A stretch of DNA of 64,000 nucleotides, taken from positions 44,355-108,354 of the forward strand of contig NZ_JAILWB010000017.1 in the NCBI RefSeq assembly GCF_025699295.1. The letters are read 5' to 3'. This DNA comes from Hydrogenophaga sp. (GTDB lineage: Bacteria > Pseudomonadota > Gammaproteobacteria > Burkholderiales > Burkholderiaceae_C). A program made the translations under genes and the position numbers. Positions 63,013-64,000 of the stretch are shown piece after piece (the first letter of the stretch is position 1; every line of letters begins with the position of its first letter). The notes under the pieces are model-generated. The model did not search any database and was not told the origin of the DNA. It worked only from the letters and a program-made list of their open reading frames with translations.

Positions 63013-64000
63013 ATGGCGCAGGCAGATGCAGAAATGGTGGATGCGCTGGTTATAGGCGCCGGGGTGGTTGGCCTGGCAGTGGCGCGCGCGCTGGCACTGA
63101 GTGGGCGGGAAGTCATGGTGCTGGAGCGCGAGGCAGCCATTGGTACCGGCACCAGTTCGCGCAACAGCGAGGTGATCCACGCAGGTATCTACTACCCGGC
63201 GGGTTCGCTCAAGGCGCAGTTGTGCGTGGAAGGCAGGCGGATGCTGTACGCGTACTGCGCCGAACGTGGCGTGGCGCACCATCGCTGCGGAAAGCTCATC
63301 GTGGCCAGTACAGCGTCCCAGCTGGCGGCATTACCCGCGATTCTGGAGAGGGCGCGTGTCAACGGGGTAACCGATCTGCGCCTGATCGACCGCGAGCAGG
63401 CGCGTGAACTCGAACCGCAACTGGAATGCCTGGGTGCCGTGCACTCGCCGTCTACGGGCATCGTTGACAGCCATGGACTGATGCTGGCGTTGCAGGGTGA
63501 TCTGGAACATGCAGGTGGGCTGGTGGTCTGTCACAGTGGCGTTGAGCAGATGGCGGTCGGCGGCGGCGGCATCGAGGTGGCGACGACCGATGGCACGCGC
63601 CTGCAGGCGCGCTCGGTGGTCAACGCCGCAGGCCTCGAGGCATGTGACCTGGCACAGCGCGTTCGAGGACTGGATGCACGGCATGTGCCTCGGGCCTGGT
63701 TTGCCAAGGGCAGCTATTTCACGTTGTCGGGACGATGTCCCTTTTCACATCTCATCTACCCGGCTCCCGATCCCAACAGGCATCTGGCGGGACTGGGCGT
63801 ACACCTCACGATCGACCTGGGTGGGCAGGCCAAATTCGGACCGGACGTGCAATGGGTCGAGGCGGCCGATGATTTGTTGGTGGATCCGGCCCGGGGCGAT
63901 GGGTTCTACGCCGAAGTCCGGCGCTACTGGCCGGGGCTGCCCGATGGTGCGCTGCAGCCTGGTTATGCCGGCATGCGACCCAAGATCAGCGGCCCCGGCG
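63013..64000 (+). CDS. FAD-dependent oxidoreductase, L-2-hydroxyglutarate oxidase-like (3' truncated by window)
   Basis: The first 329 residues are present. An N-terminal FAD-binding fold [32 protein letters not shown] is followed by [33 protein letters not shown], the DAO-family segment typical of LhgO-type 2-hydroxyglutarate oxidases. The ATG at 63013 has AAAGGGG 6 nt upstream. The gene is outside the island and runs off the right edge. Substrate is an inference from the family. Confidence 0.85.
   Translation, partial: MAQADAEMVDALVIGAGVVGLAVARALALSGREVMVLEREAAIGTGTSSRNSEVIHAGIYYPAGSLKAQLCVEGRRMLYAYCAERGVAHHRCGKLIVASTASQLAALPAILERARVNGVTDLRLIDREQARELEPQLECLGAVHSPSTGIVDSHGLMLALQGDLEHAGGLVVCHSGVEQMAVGGGGIEVATTDGTRLQARSVVNAAGLEACDLAQRVRGLDARHVPRAWFAKGSYFTLSGRCPFSHLIYPAPDPNRHLAGLGVHLTIDLGGQAKFGPDVQWVEAADDLLVDPARGDGFYAEVRRYWPGLPDGALQPGYAGMRPKISGPG

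Overview
The window is high-GC DNA from a betaproteobacterium of the Burkholderiales, most likely the Comamonadaceae and plausibly a Hydrogenophaga-like carboxydotroph. This rests on the gene order cco cluster-fnr-hemN, on thrS-infC-rpmI-rplT-pheS-pheT-ihfA-merR-tRNA-Pro, on the FNR-controlled cbb3 oxidase, and on a form I aerobic CO dehydrogenase with an RcoM regulator. The species call is an inference; no rRNA gene is present.

Left chromosomal part (1-24292). A truncated acyl/malonyl-CoA synthetase and a convergent MATE exporter come first. A micro-oxic respiration block follows: usp, ccoI, ccoS, ccoN, ccoO, ccoQ, ccoP, ccoG, ccoH, a small membrane protein, fnr, hemN and a SafE/DsbD-like membrane protein. 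Three FNR-type boxes (2588, 5149, 11197) tie it together. After an EamA exporter come aceA, with a dyad-rich AT-rich promoter region, and the translation operon thrS-infC-rpmI-rplT-pheST-ihfA. thrS is preceded by what looks like a complete threonine attenuator: a 13-codon leader peptide with four Thr codons, a 1:2 hairpin, a possible antiterminator and a Rho-independent terminator. infC appears to start at AUA.

Genomic island (24248-62874, about 38.6 kb). A 45-bp exact direct repeat of the 3' part of tRNA-Pro(GGG) bounds the island. The intact tRNA is at the left end and a P4-type tyrosine integrase is at the right end. A relaxase, a mobilization accessory protein and an orphan ParB are present but no type IV secretion genes, so it looks like an integrative mobilizable element. 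Its modules from left to right are: (a) a two-gene putative defence cassette (PLD-helicase-DUF3427 protein plus membrane-anchored Mrr nuclease with zinc ribbon); (b) a lower-GC catabolic operon with its own Liv-type ABC transporter and GntR regulator, encoding an acyl-CoA synthetase, an alpha-methylacyl-CoA racemase-like enzyme, an SDR, an ACAD10/11-like dehydrogenase, its phosphotransferase partner and an Fe-alcohol dehydrogenase; (c) a high-GC CO oxidation cluster, rcoM-coxM-coxS-coxL-coxG-coxD-coxE-coxF-mocA plus a 2OG-oxygenase-like protein, a membrane protein and a second XdhC protein; (d) the mobilization/partition genes; (e) toxin-antitoxin genes (AbiEi with a broken AbiEii, HipA/HipB); (f) the integrase. 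Degenerate 71-bp direct repeats flank module (b).

Right chromosomal part (62875-64000). The stranded original tRNA terminator is followed by the 5' part of an FAD-dependent oxidoreductase running off the window. The host's micro-oxic respiratory control and the island may be linked: an FNR-like box of the same form as the ccoN box lies just upstream of coxM.
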